Positions 26,305 through 35,620 are shown, counted from the first letter of the stretch. The stretch is DNA of 64,000 nucleotides from an uncultured Solimonas sp. (GCA_946478985.1 CAMLDZ010000001.1:1-64000); one strand, 5' to 3'. A program made the numbers and translations. The notes: generated by a model from the letters alone, not told the origin.

Positions 26305-26630
26305 ATGGCCAGCAGCGAGCCGAGCCGACGACGCGGCGTTTGTCGAAGCGGTGCGACAGGCACTCGGCTGCAACCTCGACAGCGCGTGGCAGGCGCAGGC
26401 CGCGCCGCGAAGGCACGGACGCCGAATCGGTGGCCCGGTTCATCGGAAAGTGGGCAACGGCAGGTGTCGCCCTCGATGATCCGGACACCCCGCTGACAGA
26501 GCCGCCGAAGCGGCCGGACGACGACGATCCGCGCCAGCGCCGAGCCACGCCGCCATCTTCTTTTTGTCGCGCGCAGGCACGACACTCTGCGCCTGCTCAC
26601 CCCTCATCGCTCATGCCGCACACGGCATGA
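26305..26630 (+). pseudogene. Probable frameshifted small gene
   Basis: An ATG at 26305 has GGAG seven bases upstream but its own frame is poor in coding character. From about 26320 the next frame reads DDAAFVEAVRQALGCNLDSA with high GC in third positions, and from about 26395 the third frame reads EGTDAESVARFIGKWATAG to a stop at 26628-26630, also with coding-like third positions. The three pieces together would give about 105 residues. Two single-base indels would restore one frame, so it is either decaying or a sequencing artefact. Apart from this piece, the 442 bp between the genes at 26208 and 26651 hold nothing I recognise. Confidence 0.45.
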
Positions 26631-26650
26631 CCTCCTGCTTCGGAGCCTGC

Positions 26651-28075
26651 ATGCTGCTCAAGCCGCTGTCGCCAGTCGATCAGATATTCCTGTGGCTGGA
26701 ACGCCGCCACCAGCCGATGCACGTCGGCATGCTGGAGCTGCTGGCGCCGCCGGAAGGCGCGCCGGCCGATTGGCTGGCGCGGCAGGTCGACACGCTGCGC
26801 CTGGCCGCGCAGGCGGCGCCGCCGTACAACCAGCGCCTGCAACGCCGCTTCGGCAGCTGGTTCTGGACCGAGGACGAGCAGTTCGACCTCGACGCGCATT
26901 TCCGCTTCCTGTCGCTGCCCGGCCCCGGCCGCATCCGCGAGCTGCTGGCGCTGGTCTCGCAGCTGCACAGCGCCCCGCTCGACCGCAGCCGGCCGCTATG
27001 GGAGTTCTACGTGATCGGCGGCGTCGACGGCGGCCGCTTCGCGATCTACGTCAAGATCCACCATGCGATGGTCGACGGCATCGCCGCGATGCGGGTGCTG
27101 CGCCGCTCGATGAGCGAGGACCCGGCCGCCGGCCTGATCGCGCCGTGGACGCTGGCGCGCCGCGAACGGCCGGCACCGCCGGTGGATGTCGCACTCAGCA
27201 CCACCGCAAAGCTGTTGTCGATCGCCCGCCAGCAGCTGGCGACGCTGCCGGCGGTGACGCGCGAGCTGGCGCGCACCGTCCGTGATGGCCGCCACAACCC
27301 GGACCACGTGTCGGCCTTCCAGGCACCGCGCAGCCTGCTCAACCAGCCGATCACCGGCTCGCGTCGTTTCGCCGCACAGTCTTACGAGATCCGCCGCCTG
27401 CGCGGCGCGATGAAACAGCATCACGCCAGCCTCAATGACATCGTGCTGGCAATGTGTGCGTCGGCGCTGCGCCGATACCTGCAGGATCTGGAGGCGCTGC
27501 CGGAAAAGCCGCTGATCGCGATGGTGCCGCTGTCGCTGCGCCGCGACGAGTCCGAGGAAGGCAATCAGATCGCCATGGTGCTGGCCAATCTCGGCACCCA
27601 TCTCGACGACCCGCAGGCGCGGCTGGAAACCATCAAGGGCTCGATGCTCGAAGCCAAGCGGCGCTACCAGCGGCTCGGCCCGGCGGCAACATTGAACTAC
27701 GTGGCGGCGGTGATGGCGCCCAGCGGCCTCAACATCGCCACCGGCCTGGCGCCGCGCTGGCAGTCGTTCAACGTCATCATCTCCAATGTGCCCGGCCCCA
27801 AGCGGCCGCTATATTTCAATGGCGCACGGCTGCAGGGCCTGTACCCGGTCTCGGTGATCACGGACGGCCTGGCGCTCAACATCACCCTGACCTCCTACGT
27901 CGACCACATCGAGTTCGGCGTGATCGCCTGCCGCCGCACGCTGCCGGGTGTGCAGCACCTGCTGAAGTACTTCGAGGCCGGCTTGCGCGAGCTGGAAGCG
28001 GCGGACGCCGAAGGGCCGGTTCCGAGCGCCCCGCTCCCCGCCCGCAAGCGCCGGCGGCCGCAGCGCTCGTCCTGA
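26651..28075 (+). CDS. Wax ester synthase/diacylglycerol acyltransferase (WS/DGAT)
   Basis: The 474-residue protein is of the bacterial WS/DGAT family, acyl-CoA-dependent enzymes that make wax esters and triacylglycerol. The active-site motif HHAMVDG is at residues 137-143. SPVDQIFLWLERRHQPMHVG (8-27), PLWEFY and PGPKRPLYFNGARLQGLYPV (C-terminal) are family-typical, as is the NIVLAMCASALRRYL-like segment. The start codon at 26651 follows GGAG with five bases; a frame reading in from 26564 was rejected. It precedes a marR gene by 125 bp and may help store carbon as neutral lipid, but no test is visible. Confidence 0.94.
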   Translation: MLLKPLSPVDQIFLWLERRHQPMHVGMLELLAPPEGAPADWLARQVDTLRLAAQAAPPYNQRLQRRFGSWFWTEDEQFDLDAHFRFLSLPGPGRIRELLALVSQLHSAPLDRSRPLWEFYVIGGVDGGRFAIYVKIHHAMVDGIAAMRVLRRSMSEDPAAGLIAPWTLARRERPAPPVDVALSTTAKLLSIARQQLATLPAVTRELARTVRDGRHNPDHVSAFQAPRSLLNQPITGSRRFAAQSYEIRRLRGAMKQHHASLNDIVLAMCASALRRYLQDLEALPEKPLIAMVPLSLRRDESEEGNQIAMVLANLGTHLDDPQARLETIKGSMLEAKRRYQRLGPAATLNYVAAVMAPSGLNIATGLAPRWQSFNVIISNVPGPKRPLYFNGARLQGLYPVSVITDGLALNITLTSYVDHIEFGVIACRRTLPGVQHLLKYFEAGLRELEAADAEGPVPSAPLPARKRRRPQRSS

Positions 28076-28200
28076 ATCCGGCAGCCCGGGAGACGCAAGG
28101 CGCGCGCGCGGTGACTGGCCGGGGCAGCGCAATGACAAATCACGACAAAATGTCCGCTGGGTACTGCACGCGCGCCGATTATTTAAGTAAGCTAAGGGTC

Positions 28201-28215
28201 ATGAGTAAGACTCAT
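28201..28215. promoter_or_regulatory. Palindrome at the marR start codon, possible operator
   Basis: The bases ATGAGT, a 3-base spacer AAG, then ACTCAT form a perfect inverted repeat that begins with the marR start codon. MarR proteins bind such short dyads and often repress their own gene. Sitting on the start codon is unusual for a promoter operator but would allow binding that blocks transcription or mRNA hairpin formation. A chance six-base repeat is possible. Confidence 0.3.
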
Positions 28216-28647
28216 CAACCCGCCAGCAGCATCAATCTCCTGATGGAGGTCGGCCGGCTGTTCCGCGAGGACTTCCGCCGCCGCGCCCAGCATCTGAAGC
28301 TGACTCACGCGCAAACCTCGGCGCTCGGCTTCCTGGCCGGCCAGCCCGGGCTGACGCAGACTGCGCTGGCAGAACGGCTGGAAGTGCACCCGGTCACCGT
28401 CACGCAAATGGTCGACCGTCTCAGCAAGGCCGGCTGGGTGCGCCGCCAGACGCATGAGGACGACCGCCGCGCGCTGCGCCTGTACATCACCGAGCGCGCC
28501 GACCCGATACTGAGTGAGGCTTCGTCGATTGCCGCCCAGGCCCGCGAGAACGCCCTGCGCGGCCTGTCTGCCACCGACCGCGCGACGCTGGAATCCTTGC
28601 TGGCACGCGTCAAGGGCAATCTGTCGGAAATGAGCGACGGCACCTGA
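28201..28647 (+). CDS. MarR-family transcriptional regulator
   Basis: The 148-residue protein has a MarR winged-helix: LTHAQTSALGFLAGQPG (recognition of the fold), TQTALAERLEVHPVTVTQMVDRLSKAGWVRR with the DNA-binding helix, and the wing EDDRRALRLYIT. No cysteine sensor is present. The start ATG sits inside a perfect 15-base palindrome. It ends 42 bp before a bidirectional terminator. It may control WS/DGAT, the convergent efflux operon or itself, which cannot be decided here. Confidence 0.92.
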   Translation: MSKTHQPASSINLLMEVGRLFREDFRRRAQHLKLTHAQTSALGFLAGQPGLTQTALAERLEVHPVTVTQMVDRLSKAGWVRRQTHEDDRRALRLYITERADPILSEASSIAAQARENALRGLSATDRATLESLLARVKGNLSEMSDGT

Positions 28648-28689
28648 AAGACCCGCCCGGCATTCGAGCGCGTTCGAGCGTTCACGCTT

Positions 28690-28730
28690 GCAACGAAAAA
28701 GGCCCCGCGATGCGGGGCCTTTTTCGTTGC
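28690..28730. terminator. Bidirectional rho-independent terminator
   Basis: A perfect 19-bp stem (28690-28708 against 28712-28730) with a 3-base loop (GAT) lies between the convergent marR and RND genes. The GC-rich inner stem GGCCCCGC is flanked by A5 on the left and T5 on the right, so it works on both strands. Confidence 0.9.
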
Positions 28731-28740
28731 ACACGTCGCT

Positions 28741-31700
28741 TTAGTGCAGGCTGGGGACCGGCGGTGCCTCCTCAGCCGGTGCATCGGTGCCTGGCTTGTG
28801 CTGATGCGTCGCCGCCAGGAAGCGATACATGGCCGGCACCACGAACAGCGTGAACAAGGTGCCGATCGACAGGCCGGTAAAGACGACCAGGCCGATGTGA
28901 TTGCGGCCTACTGCGCCCGCGCCGCCTGCCAGCACCAGCGGCAGTACGCCGAGCGCCATCGCCGCCGTGGTCATGATGATGGGCCGCAGCCGGATCACCG
29001 CCGCCTCCTCGATCGCCTGCAGCTTGCTCATGCCCTGCTGCTGCAGCTCGTTGGCGAACTGCACGATCAGGATGCCGTGCTTGGAGATCAGGCCGATCAG
29101 CGTCACCAGGCCCACCTGCGTGTAGATGTTCAGCGTTGCGTTCATCACGCCGAGGAACACGAAGATCATCGCGCCGAAGATCGCCATCGGCACCGACATG
29201 ATGACGATCAGCGGATCGACGAAGCTCTCGAACTGGGCGGCGAGGGCCAGGTAGATGATGATCAGCGCGAAGATCATCGTGATCAGGAATGCACCGGACT
29301 CGTTGATGTACTGCCGAGACTCGCCGGCGTAGTCGATCGTGTAGCCCTGCGGCAGCTCGGTGGCGGCGATGTCGCGCAAGGTCTGCAGCGCTTCACCCTG
29401 CGTGCCGTTGAAGACGCCGCCGATGGTCGCCGCGTTGAGCTGCTGGAAGTGCGGAATCGCCTGCGGGATCGTCTCGGTCTTGAAGGAGATCACCGTCGAT
29501 GCCGGCACGCTCGCGCCGCCCGGCGTGTTGATGTAGTAGTTGGCGAGCTGGTCGGGATTCAGGCGGCTGGCGCGCTCGACCTGCGGGATCACCTTGTAAG
29601 AACGGCCCGAGATACTGAAGTAGTTGACGTAGCCACCGCCGAGCATCGCGCCCAGCGAGGCGCCGATGTCCTGCATCGACAGTCCCATCAGCGCCGCCTT
29701 GTCGCGATCGACCGAGACCACCGTCTGCGGCGCGTCGTACTTGAGGTCGTTGTCGAGCACCCAGAACTTGCCGGTCGCCTGCGCCTTGCGCATCAGCGAT
29801 TCGGACACCTGGTAGAGATTGGCGAACGGCTCGGTGGTCTTGATGACGAACTGCACCGGCAGGCCACCGCCGGAACCCGGCAGCGGCGGAATCGGGAACG
29901 CGAAGATGTTGGCGCCGGCGATGCTCTGCAGCTTGCCCTGGAGCTCGGTCTGCACCTCGGCCATGCTGCGCTCGCGCTGGTCCCAGGGCCGCGAGATGAA
30001 CACGGTGATCGCCTGGTTGGGCGCTGGCATGCCGTTGATCTGCACCAGGTGATCGAACTCCGGCAGCTTCGACGAGATGTTGAAGATCTCCTGGCCGAAC
30101 AGTTCGAGCTGGTCGATGTTGGCGGTCGGCGCGGTCTGCGTCAGCGCCAGGAAGGCGCTCTGGTCCTCCGCCGGCGCCAGCTCCTGCTGCGTCATCTTCA
30201 CCATCACGAAGATCAGGCCGATGATGACGAAGCCGAACACCACGACCGTCGGCCACACGCCCAGCGTGCCGCGCAGCACGCGGCGGTAGACGTTGGACAG
30301 CCGGTCCATGTTGTGGTCGATCAGCCGGACCAGCTTGCTCTCGTGCTGGTCCTCGCGGAAGAACTTCGAGCACAACATCGGCGACAGCGTCAGCGCGACG
30401 ATCGCCGAGACGCCGACGGCGCCGGCCAGCGTGAAGGCGAACTCCGAGAACAGCACGCCGGTCAGGCCGCCCTGGAAACCGATCGGCAGGTAGACCGCGA
30501 TCAGCACGACTGAAATCGCGATGACCGGCCCCGCCAGTTCGCGCGTCGCCACCAGTGCCGCCTCGAACGGCTTCTTGCCCATCTTCATGTGGCGGTCGAC
30601 GTTCTCGACGATGATGATCGCGTCGTCGACCACCAGCCCGATCGCCAGCACCAGGGCCAGCAGCGTCAGCAGATTGATCGAGTAGCCCATCAGCAGCATC
30701 ACGAACAGGCCACCGATCAGCGACAGCGGCATCGCCAAGGTCGGGATGATCACCGACCGCAAGGAGCCGAGGAACATGAAGATGACGACGGTGACGATGA
30801 CCAGCGCTTCGATCAGCGTCTTGAGCACCTCGTCGATGGCGCTCTGGATGTATTCGCTGGCGTCGTAGCCGATGAAGCCTTCCAGGCCCGCCGGAAGCTG
30901 CGCCTGGATCTCCGGGAACATCTCGCGCACGCCCTTCATCACGTCCAGCACGTTGGCGTCGGGCGCGATGTTGACGGCGATGTAGACGGCGTTCTTGCCG
31001 TCGTAGGCCACCGACATGTCGTAGCTCTCGCCGCCCAGCGAGACGGTGGCGACATCGCTGAGCCGCACCAGGCCGCCACCGTCCTGCTTGACGGTGAGAT
31101 TGCGGAACTCCTCCAGCGAGTGCAGGTCGGTGCCGGCCGTCATGTTGACGGTGATCATCTGGCCGCGCGTCTTGCCGATCGCCGCCAGATAGTTGTTGCT
31201 GGCCAGCGCCGTGTAGACGTCCTGGGCGCTGACCTTGCGCGCCGCCAGCCGCGCCGGATCGAGCCAGGCGCGCAGCGCGAAGGTGCGTCCGCCGAAGATC
31301 TCGGCGCGCTGCACACCGGGAACGGTCTGCAGCTTCGGCTGCACCACGCGAATCAGATAATCGGTGATCTGGTTGTTCTCCAGCGTGTCGCTGTAGAACG
31401 AGATGTACGCCGAAGCCTGGGTGTCGCCGGTGGCCAGCGTGATTGTCGGCTGCTGCGTCTGTTCGGGCAGCTGGTTGAGCACCGAATTGACCTTGCTGCT
31501 GATCTCGGTCAGCGCGGCATTGCCGCTGTGATCGAGGCGCAGGTGCGCGGTGATCGTCGACACGCCGCTCGAGCTGACCGAGGTCATGTAGTCGATGCCC
31601 TGCGCCTGCGCGATCGCCGCTTCCAGCGGCGTCGTGATGAAGCCGGCGACCACTTCCGGACTGGCACCGTAGTAGACGGTGGTGATGGTGACCGTCGCGG

Positions 31701-31824
31701 TCTCGATCTCCGGAAACTGGCGGATCGGCAGCGAGCTCATCGAGCGCAGGCCGAGCACCAGGATCACGAGGCTGACGACCGTCGCGAGTACCGGCTTGCG
31801 GATGAAGATGTCGGTGAAGTTCAT
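28741..31824 (-). CDS. RND multidrug efflux permease (HAE1 type)
   Basis: The 1027-residue inner-membrane proton-drug antiporter is the core of a tripartite pump. It starts MNFTDIFIRKPVLATVVSLV, the usual HAE1 N-terminus. TM4 carries the two proton-relay Asp residues in GLVVDDAIIIVEN (about residue 407). The two large periplasmic loops lie at about 40-330 and 555-870, and the TM11-12 region has LVTLIGLISKHGILIVQFANE. The branch (SGNAALTEISSKVN, GGESYDMSV) resembles MexI/MexK/MdtC-like pumps more than AcrB. It is the last gene of the tetR-OMF-MFP-RND operon, 37 bp after the adaptor gene. Substrate not predictable. Confidence 0.96.
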   Translation of the reverse strand: MNFTDIFIRKPVLATVVSLVILVLGLRSMSSLPIRQFPEIETATVTITTVYYGASPEVVAGFITTPLEAAIAQAQGIDYMTSVSSSGVSTITAHLRLDHSGNAALTEISSKVNSVLNQLPEQTQQPTITLATGDTQASAYISFYSDTLENNQITDYLIRVVQPKLQTVPGVQRAEIFGGRTFALRAWLDPARLAARKVSAQDVYTALASNNYLAAIGKTRGQMITVNMTAGTDLHSLEEFRNLTVKQDGGGLVRLSDVATVSLGGESYDMSVAYDGKNAVYIAVNIAPDANVLDVMKGVREMFPEIQAQLPAGLEGFIGYDASEYIQSAIDEVLKTLIEALVIVTVVIFMFLGSLRSVIIPTLAMPLSLIGGLFVMLLMGYSINLLTLLALVLAIGLVVDDAIIIVENVDRHMKMGKKPFEAALVATRELAGPVIAISVVLIAVYLPIGFQGGLTGVLFSEFAFTLAGAVGVSAIVALTLSPMLCSKFFREDQHESKLVRLIDHNMDRLSNVYRRVLRGTLGVWPTVVVFGFVIIGLIFVMVKMTQQELAPAEDQSAFLALTQTAPTANIDQLELFGQEIFNISSKLPEFDHLVQINGMPAPNQAITVFISRPWDQRERSMAEVQTELQGKLQSIAGANIFAFPIPPLPGSGGGLPVQFVIKTTEPFANLYQVSESLMRKAQATGKFWVLDNDLKYDAPQTVVSVDRDKAALMGLSMQDIGASLGAMLGGGYVNYFSISGRSYKVIPQVERASRLNPDQLANYYINTPGGASVPASTVISFKTETIPQAIPHFQQLNAATIGGVFNGTQGEALQTLRDIAATELPQGYTIDYAGESRQYINESGAFLITMIFALIIIYLALAAQFESFVDPLIVIMSVPMAIFGAMIFVFLGVMNATLNIYTQVGLVTLIGLISKHGILIVQFANELQQQGMSKLQAIEEAAVIRLRPIIMTTAAMALGVLPLVLAGGAGAVGRNHIGLVVFTGLSIGTLFTLFVVPAMYRFLAATHQHKPGTDAPAEEAPPVPSLH

Positions 31825-31861
31825 GCCCTGCTCCGTGGCAGCTGGCGATGCGCCGAGGCGC

Positions 31862-33103
31862 TTATTCGTTTTCCGGCTTCGGTGCCGATTCGTTCGGCAT
31901 CTGCAGCGCGTTGTTGATCACCACGACGCTGCCGTTCTTGAGCTTGAGCTGGCCACTGGTGACGACTTCCTGGCCGGCCTTGAGACCTTCGACGATGGCG
32001 ATCTGATCGCCACGCGTCGGCCCCACCTTGACGAACACCTGGCGCGCGACGAGCGCGTTGGGGTCGGCCGGCGGCGCTTCCGCGGCAGCGGCCTTCTTGC
32101 CGTCGCCGGCGTTGAGCTTGGCGTTGGCGCTGTCGATCGCCTCGGAGTCGCGCAGCGCCACCGGCTTGTTGTCCGGCACCTGCTCCTGCTGGCCGCGCGG
32201 CACCACCACGTACACGGTCTCGCCGTACGGATTGAACGACACCGCCGTCTGCGGCAGCGTCAGGTAGTGCTTGGCAGCGCCCGCCGTCAGCGTGACATTG
32301 GCGAACATGCCGGGCAGCAGGCGCTTCTGCGGATTGCGGATCGTCGCCTGCACCTGCACGTTGCGGGTCGAAGGATCGATCACCGGATCCAGCGCGCTGA
32401 TCTCGCCTTCGAAGCGTTCGCCCGGGTAGGCATCGGTGCTGATCTGCACCGCACCGCCGCTCCTCAGCACGGCGATCTCCTGCTGCGGCAGCGTGAAGTC
32501 GACGTAGATCGGATCGAGCTGGGTCAGCGTGACGATCGGGTCGCCGGCGTTCAGATACTGACCGCGATTGATCGTGCTGATGCCGAGCTGGCCGTCGAAC
32601 GGCGCGCGGATGGTCTTCTTGGCCAGTTGCGCCTCGGCTTGCGCCAGCTGCGCCTCGGCCTGCGCGAGCTGCGCCTTGTCGGTGTCCAGCTGCGCCTGCG
32701 AGATCGCCTCGGCCTCGAACTGCTTGCCGCTGCGCTCGGCATTGGTCTTGGCCAGATCACGTGCGGCGCGCAGCGCGCGCACGCTGGCGGCATCGGCGTC
32801 ATCGATCAGCTTGAGTACCACCTCGCCCGCCTTGATCGCGGTGCCGGAGCGATACGAGGCCTGCGCGACCAGGCCGCCGACTTCGGTCGACAGTGTGGCG
32901 CCGCGCACCGCGCGCAGGCTGCCGACGGCGCTCAGCGTCGTCGCCCATTCCTGGTCGGAGACCTTCTGCGTGGACACCGTGAACTTCGGCTCGCCCTGCG
33001 CCTTGAAGCCCTGGATCATCTGATAGATGCCGAAGGCCTTGAGGCCGCCGAGCACCGCGACCAGTGCGATGACGATCAATGCCAGATAGATCCAACGCTT
33101 CAT
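31862..33103 (-). CDS. RND periplasmic adaptor (membrane fusion protein)
   Basis: The 413-residue protein is the HlyD/AcrA-type adaptor that links the inner-membrane pump to the outer-membrane channel. It has an N-terminal signal anchor (IYLALIVIALVAVLGGLKAFG), the lipoyl halves around GLVAQASYRSGTAIKAGEVVL and RAPFDGQLGISTINRGQYLNAG, and between them a coiled-coil hairpin (AQLAQAEAQLAQAEAQLA). A beta-barrel domain and a membrane-proximal domain follow. Residues about 320-365 form an Ala/Pro/Lys-rich linker (GDGKKAAAAEAPPADP), longer than usual. It is located between the OMF and RND genes. Confidence 0.94.
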   Translation of the reverse strand: MKRWIYLALIVIALVAVLGGLKAFGIYQMIQGFKAQGEPKFTVSTQKVSDQEWATTLSAVGSLRAVRGATLSTEVGGLVAQASYRSGTAIKAGEVVLKLIDDADAASVRALRAARDLAKTNAERSGKQFEAEAISQAQLDTDKAQLAQAEAQLAQAEAQLAKKTIRAPFDGQLGISTINRGQYLNAGDPIVTLTQLDPIYVDFTLPQQEIAVLRSGGAVQISTDAYPGERFEGEISALDPVIDPSTRNVQVQATIRNPQKRLLPGMFANVTLTAGAAKHYLTLPQTAVSFNPYGETVYVVVPRGQQEQVPDNKPVALRDSEAIDSANAKLNAGDGKKAAAAEAPPADPNALVARQVFVKVGPTRGDQIAIVEGLKAGQEVVTSGQLKLKNGSVVVINNALQMPNESAPKPENE

Positions 33104-33157
33104 GAAAAAGCTCCCCCTGCTGCGAATCGCTTGCGGGTCCTGCGACCCAATGGTTTC

Positions 33158-34717
33158 TTACTGCGCCGAGACCACGGCGGTGGACGCGGCGTCGCGGTTC
33201 CACCAACCGCCGCCAAGCGCCTGGAACAGCGCCGCGGTATCGGTGTAGCGCGCCGCCTGCGCGTTGATGAAGTTGATGCGCGCCTGCAGCTGCTGGCGCT
33301 GCGCGTCGAGCACGTTGAGATACCCGACGGCGCCGGCGCGGTACGACTTCTGCACCAGATCCAGGTTCTTCTCGGCGCTGACAAAGGCGCTGTGCCGCGC
33401 CTGCAGCGCCTGCGCATCGTTGTCGAGCGCATAGAGGCTGTTGGCGACGTTGGCGAAAGACTCCAGCACCACCTGCTGATAATTGGCGGCAGCGGCGTCA
33501 TAGGCAGCGATCGCGGCACGGCGCCGCGAGCGCAGCTCGCCGCCGCGGAAGATCGGCGCGGCAAGGCCGCCGGACACGCTCCAGATTTCGTTGGCGGCCT
33601 TGAACAGATCGCCGCCGTTGCCGCCGGCCTGGCTGCCGTAGCTGCCGGTGATCGTCAGGCTCGGGAACATGTTGGCGGTGGCCACGCCAACGTTGGCGGA
33701 CGCCACATGCAGCTGGGCTTCGGCAGCGCGGATGTCCGGACGCTGGCGCGCCAGCTGCGAGGGCACCGACAAGGGAATTTCCTGCGGCAGCTGCAGCGCC
33801 GCCAGGTCCAGGGTCGAGGCTTCCTGCTCCGACGGCAGCTGGCCGAGGTAGACGGCGAGCTGGTTGCGCACCTGCGCGAGCTGCTGGCGCAGCGCCGGCA
33901 GGGTCGCCCGCGTGGTCTCCAGCTGCGTGCGCGCCGACAGCACGTCGGCCTGCGCGATCGCGCCCAGCTCGAACTGCTTGTCGGTGATGCGCATCTGCTC
34001 TTCGAGCGACTTGAGGATGTCCTCGGTGGCCGCCACCTGCGTCTGCAGCGAGGCTTCCTGCACGCTGGCGGTGACGACGTTGGCGGCCAGCGTCAGCCAG
34101 GTCGCCTCCAGCTGGAACTGCTCGACTTCCGCCGCGGCGCGCTGCGCCTCGACACTGCGGCGCACGCCGCCGAACAGGTCCAGCGTATAGCCGACGTCGA
34201 CCGAAGCCCCGTAGAGGTTGTAGATGAAGCTGGACGGCGCGCCGCCGCCGAGCGCGCCGAATGCCGCGGTGGTGGTTTTCTGCCGCGAGGCACTGCCGTT
34301 GGCACTGACGCTCGGCCAGTAGCCGCCGGCGGCGGCATTGGCGTTCTCGCGGGCCTGACGCAACGACGCCTGCGCACCCAGGAGCGTCGGGCTGTGCGCA
34401 AAGGCACGCTCGATGCGCTGCGTGATCAGCGGCGAGCCGAACAGCTGCCACCACTGTGCAGGGATGTCGGCGCCCGGCTTGAGCGTCTGCGCCTCGCCGC
34501 CGGCGGTCGCCGTCGCCGCGGTCTTTTCCGGCAGCGCGCTGGCGGTATAGCGCTCGGTCTTGGGCGCGTCCGGCGACTTGAAGTCGGGGCCGACGGCGCA
34601 GGCCGACAGCACCGTCGTCAGCGCCGCCGACACCGCGAGCGCAAATGCCTTGCGTACCGGCGAGGCAGCGACGCCGGTGCGCGGCTGTCCCGCCTTCTCA
34701 AGCTTCTGGGCCTTCAT
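33158..34717 (-). CDS. NodT/OprM-type outer-membrane efflux lipoprotein
   Basis: The 519-residue outer-membrane channel has a lipobox (LSAC, about Cys40) after a long basic N-region; mature start CAVGPDFKSPDAP is typical of OprM-like proteins. Two repeats of the outer-membrane efflux fold follow, with the strand motif SFIYNLYGASVDVGYTLDLFGG and LVQKSYRAGAVGYLNVLDAQR. The start at 34717 has GGGAGG six bases upstream and overlaps the tetR stop by 20 bases, so the regulator and channel are likely co-translated. It completes the pump. Confidence 0.95.
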   Translation of the reverse strand: MKAQKLEKAGQPRTGVAASPVRKAFALAVSAALTTVLSACAVGPDFKSPDAPKTERYTASALPEKTAATATAGGEAQTLKPGADIPAQWWQLFGSPLITQRIERAFAHSPTLLGAQASLRQARENANAAAGGYWPSVSANGSASRQKTTTAAFGALGGGAPSSFIYNLYGASVDVGYTLDLFGGVRRSVEAQRAAAEVEQFQLEATWLTLAANVVTASVQEASLQTQVAATEDILKSLEEQMRITDKQFELGAIAQADVLSARTQLETTRATLPALRQQLAQVRNQLAVYLGQLPSEQEASTLDLAALQLPQEIPLSVPSQLARQRPDIRAAEAQLHVASANVGVATANMFPSLTITGSYGSQAGGNGGDLFKAANEIWSVSGGLAAPIFRGGELRSRRRAAIAAYDAAAANYQQVVLESFANVANSLYALDNDAQALQARHSAFVSAEKNLDLVQKSYRAGAVGYLNVLDAQRQQLQARINFINAQAARYTDTAALFQALGGGWWNRDAASTAVVSAQ

Positions 34718-35426
34718 CGAGAACCTCCCTGCAAATCCGCTCGTAGAGCGCGTCCAGCGCCCGGGAATCCGCTACATCGAGCAGGGGCTTCCAACCCATG
34801 CCGTTCAACAATGCATTGCAATGCCTCAGCAGCAGGCGGTACGGGTCTCCGGCCACGCGCTGCTGCTCCAGCAGGCCGGCGGTGTGGGTGATCATGTGCA
34901 TCCCCGACACCATCGACCACGGTCCCAGGCAGACCTCCGCCGGGTTCAGCCCGCCGGGTTCCAGATCGCCGTTGTCGATCGCGTCCATCACCACGCCACG
35001 CGTCAGCTCGCCGAGCGGCTGGCAGGTATCGAGGAATACCTGTCGCCGCATCTCCGGTGCCGCCTCCCATACCACCTCGGTCATCGCAAACTGGATCAGC
35101 CGGAAGCTGTCCGGATTGCGACGCACGTAGTAGGCGTCGGCGGCGGCAAAGCCGAGCATCCGCTCGCGCGTACTGCCCGCCCAGTCATAGACGCGCCGAA
35201 ACAGCCTTTCCCGCTCCTGCACGCATTCAGCCGCCAGTGCGACCAGCAGGTCTTCCTTGGAAACGAAATGCTGGTACAGCGTGCCTACGGCGTAATCGCA
35301 TTTCTCGGCGATGCGGCACATCTGCAGGCTGAGCAGGCCGTCTTCACTGATCAGGCCACGAGTTGCGGACAAAAAGCGCAATTCCCGTTCGGCCAGCTCA
35401 CGGCGCCGCCGCTCCTGAGTCGACAT
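34698..35426 (-). CDS. TetR-family regulator of the RND pump
   Basis: The 242-residue protein has an N-terminal TetR helix-turn-helix, LQMCRIAEKCDYAVGTLYQHFVSKEDLLVAL. The start ATG at 35426 has GGGGA five bases upstream; a longer frame from 35534 is less likely. The ligand domain (about 75-235) is helical and unrecognised. As the first gene of the operon (tetR-OMF-MFP-RND) it is expected to repress its own transcript, with a drug-like ligand relieving repression. This is inferred from position. Confidence 0.9.
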   Translation of the reverse strand: MSTQERRRRELAERELRFLSATRGLISEDGLLSLQMCRIAEKCDYAVGTLYQHFVSKEDLLVALAAECVQERERLFRRVYDWAGSTRERMLGFAAADAYYVRRNPDSFRLIQFAMTEVVWEAAPEMRRQVFLDTCQPLGELTRGVVMDAIDNGDLEPGGLNPAEVCLGPWSMVSGMHMITHTAGLLEQQRVAGDPYRLLLRHCNALLNGMGWKPLLDVADSRALDALYERICREVLDEGPEA

Positions 35427-35468
35427 GAATCCCCGCTGGATACCACCAAATGAACAAGGCGCGCATCT

Positions 35469-35481
35469 TGAATCGAATTCA
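35469..35481. promoter_or_regulatory. Short palindrome upstream of tetR, possible operator
   Basis: TGAAT, CGA, ATTCA form a perfect 13-base inverted repeat 43 bp before the tetR start. TetR regulators bind such dyads over their own promoters, and this region is notably AT-rich (GAATTC and ATTTTAT nearby) against its surroundings. The rest of the 350-bp gap to 35776 shows only the terminator at 35591. Confidence 0.35.
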
Positions 35482-35590
35482 TAAAATGAGCAACGATCAA
35501 AATTCCTACGCCCGCGGCTGCGAATTTCCTGCACGCCGACCGTATGCCGGTTTCATGAACAACGGGTGGCGATCTCGGCGAAAACAAAAA

Positions 35591-35620
35591 AGCCCTCCCA
35601 AGCAATGGCTTGAGAGGGCT
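35591..35620 (-). terminator. Rho-independent terminator downstream of the hydroxylase gene
   Basis: A 13-bp stem with one mismatch (AGCCCTCCCAAGC against GCTTGAGAGGGCT) and a 4-base loop is followed on the minus strand by a T-rich run (TTTTTGTTTT). It lies 157 bp past the stop of the AlkB/XylM-like gene, the nearest upstream gene in that direction. Confidence 0.75.

Noticed and set aside
31679..34891. A 1070-codon plus-strand frame opposite the efflux adaptor and channel genes
   Set aside because: It is the antisense shadow of well-supported minus-strand genes and shows no recognisable domain.
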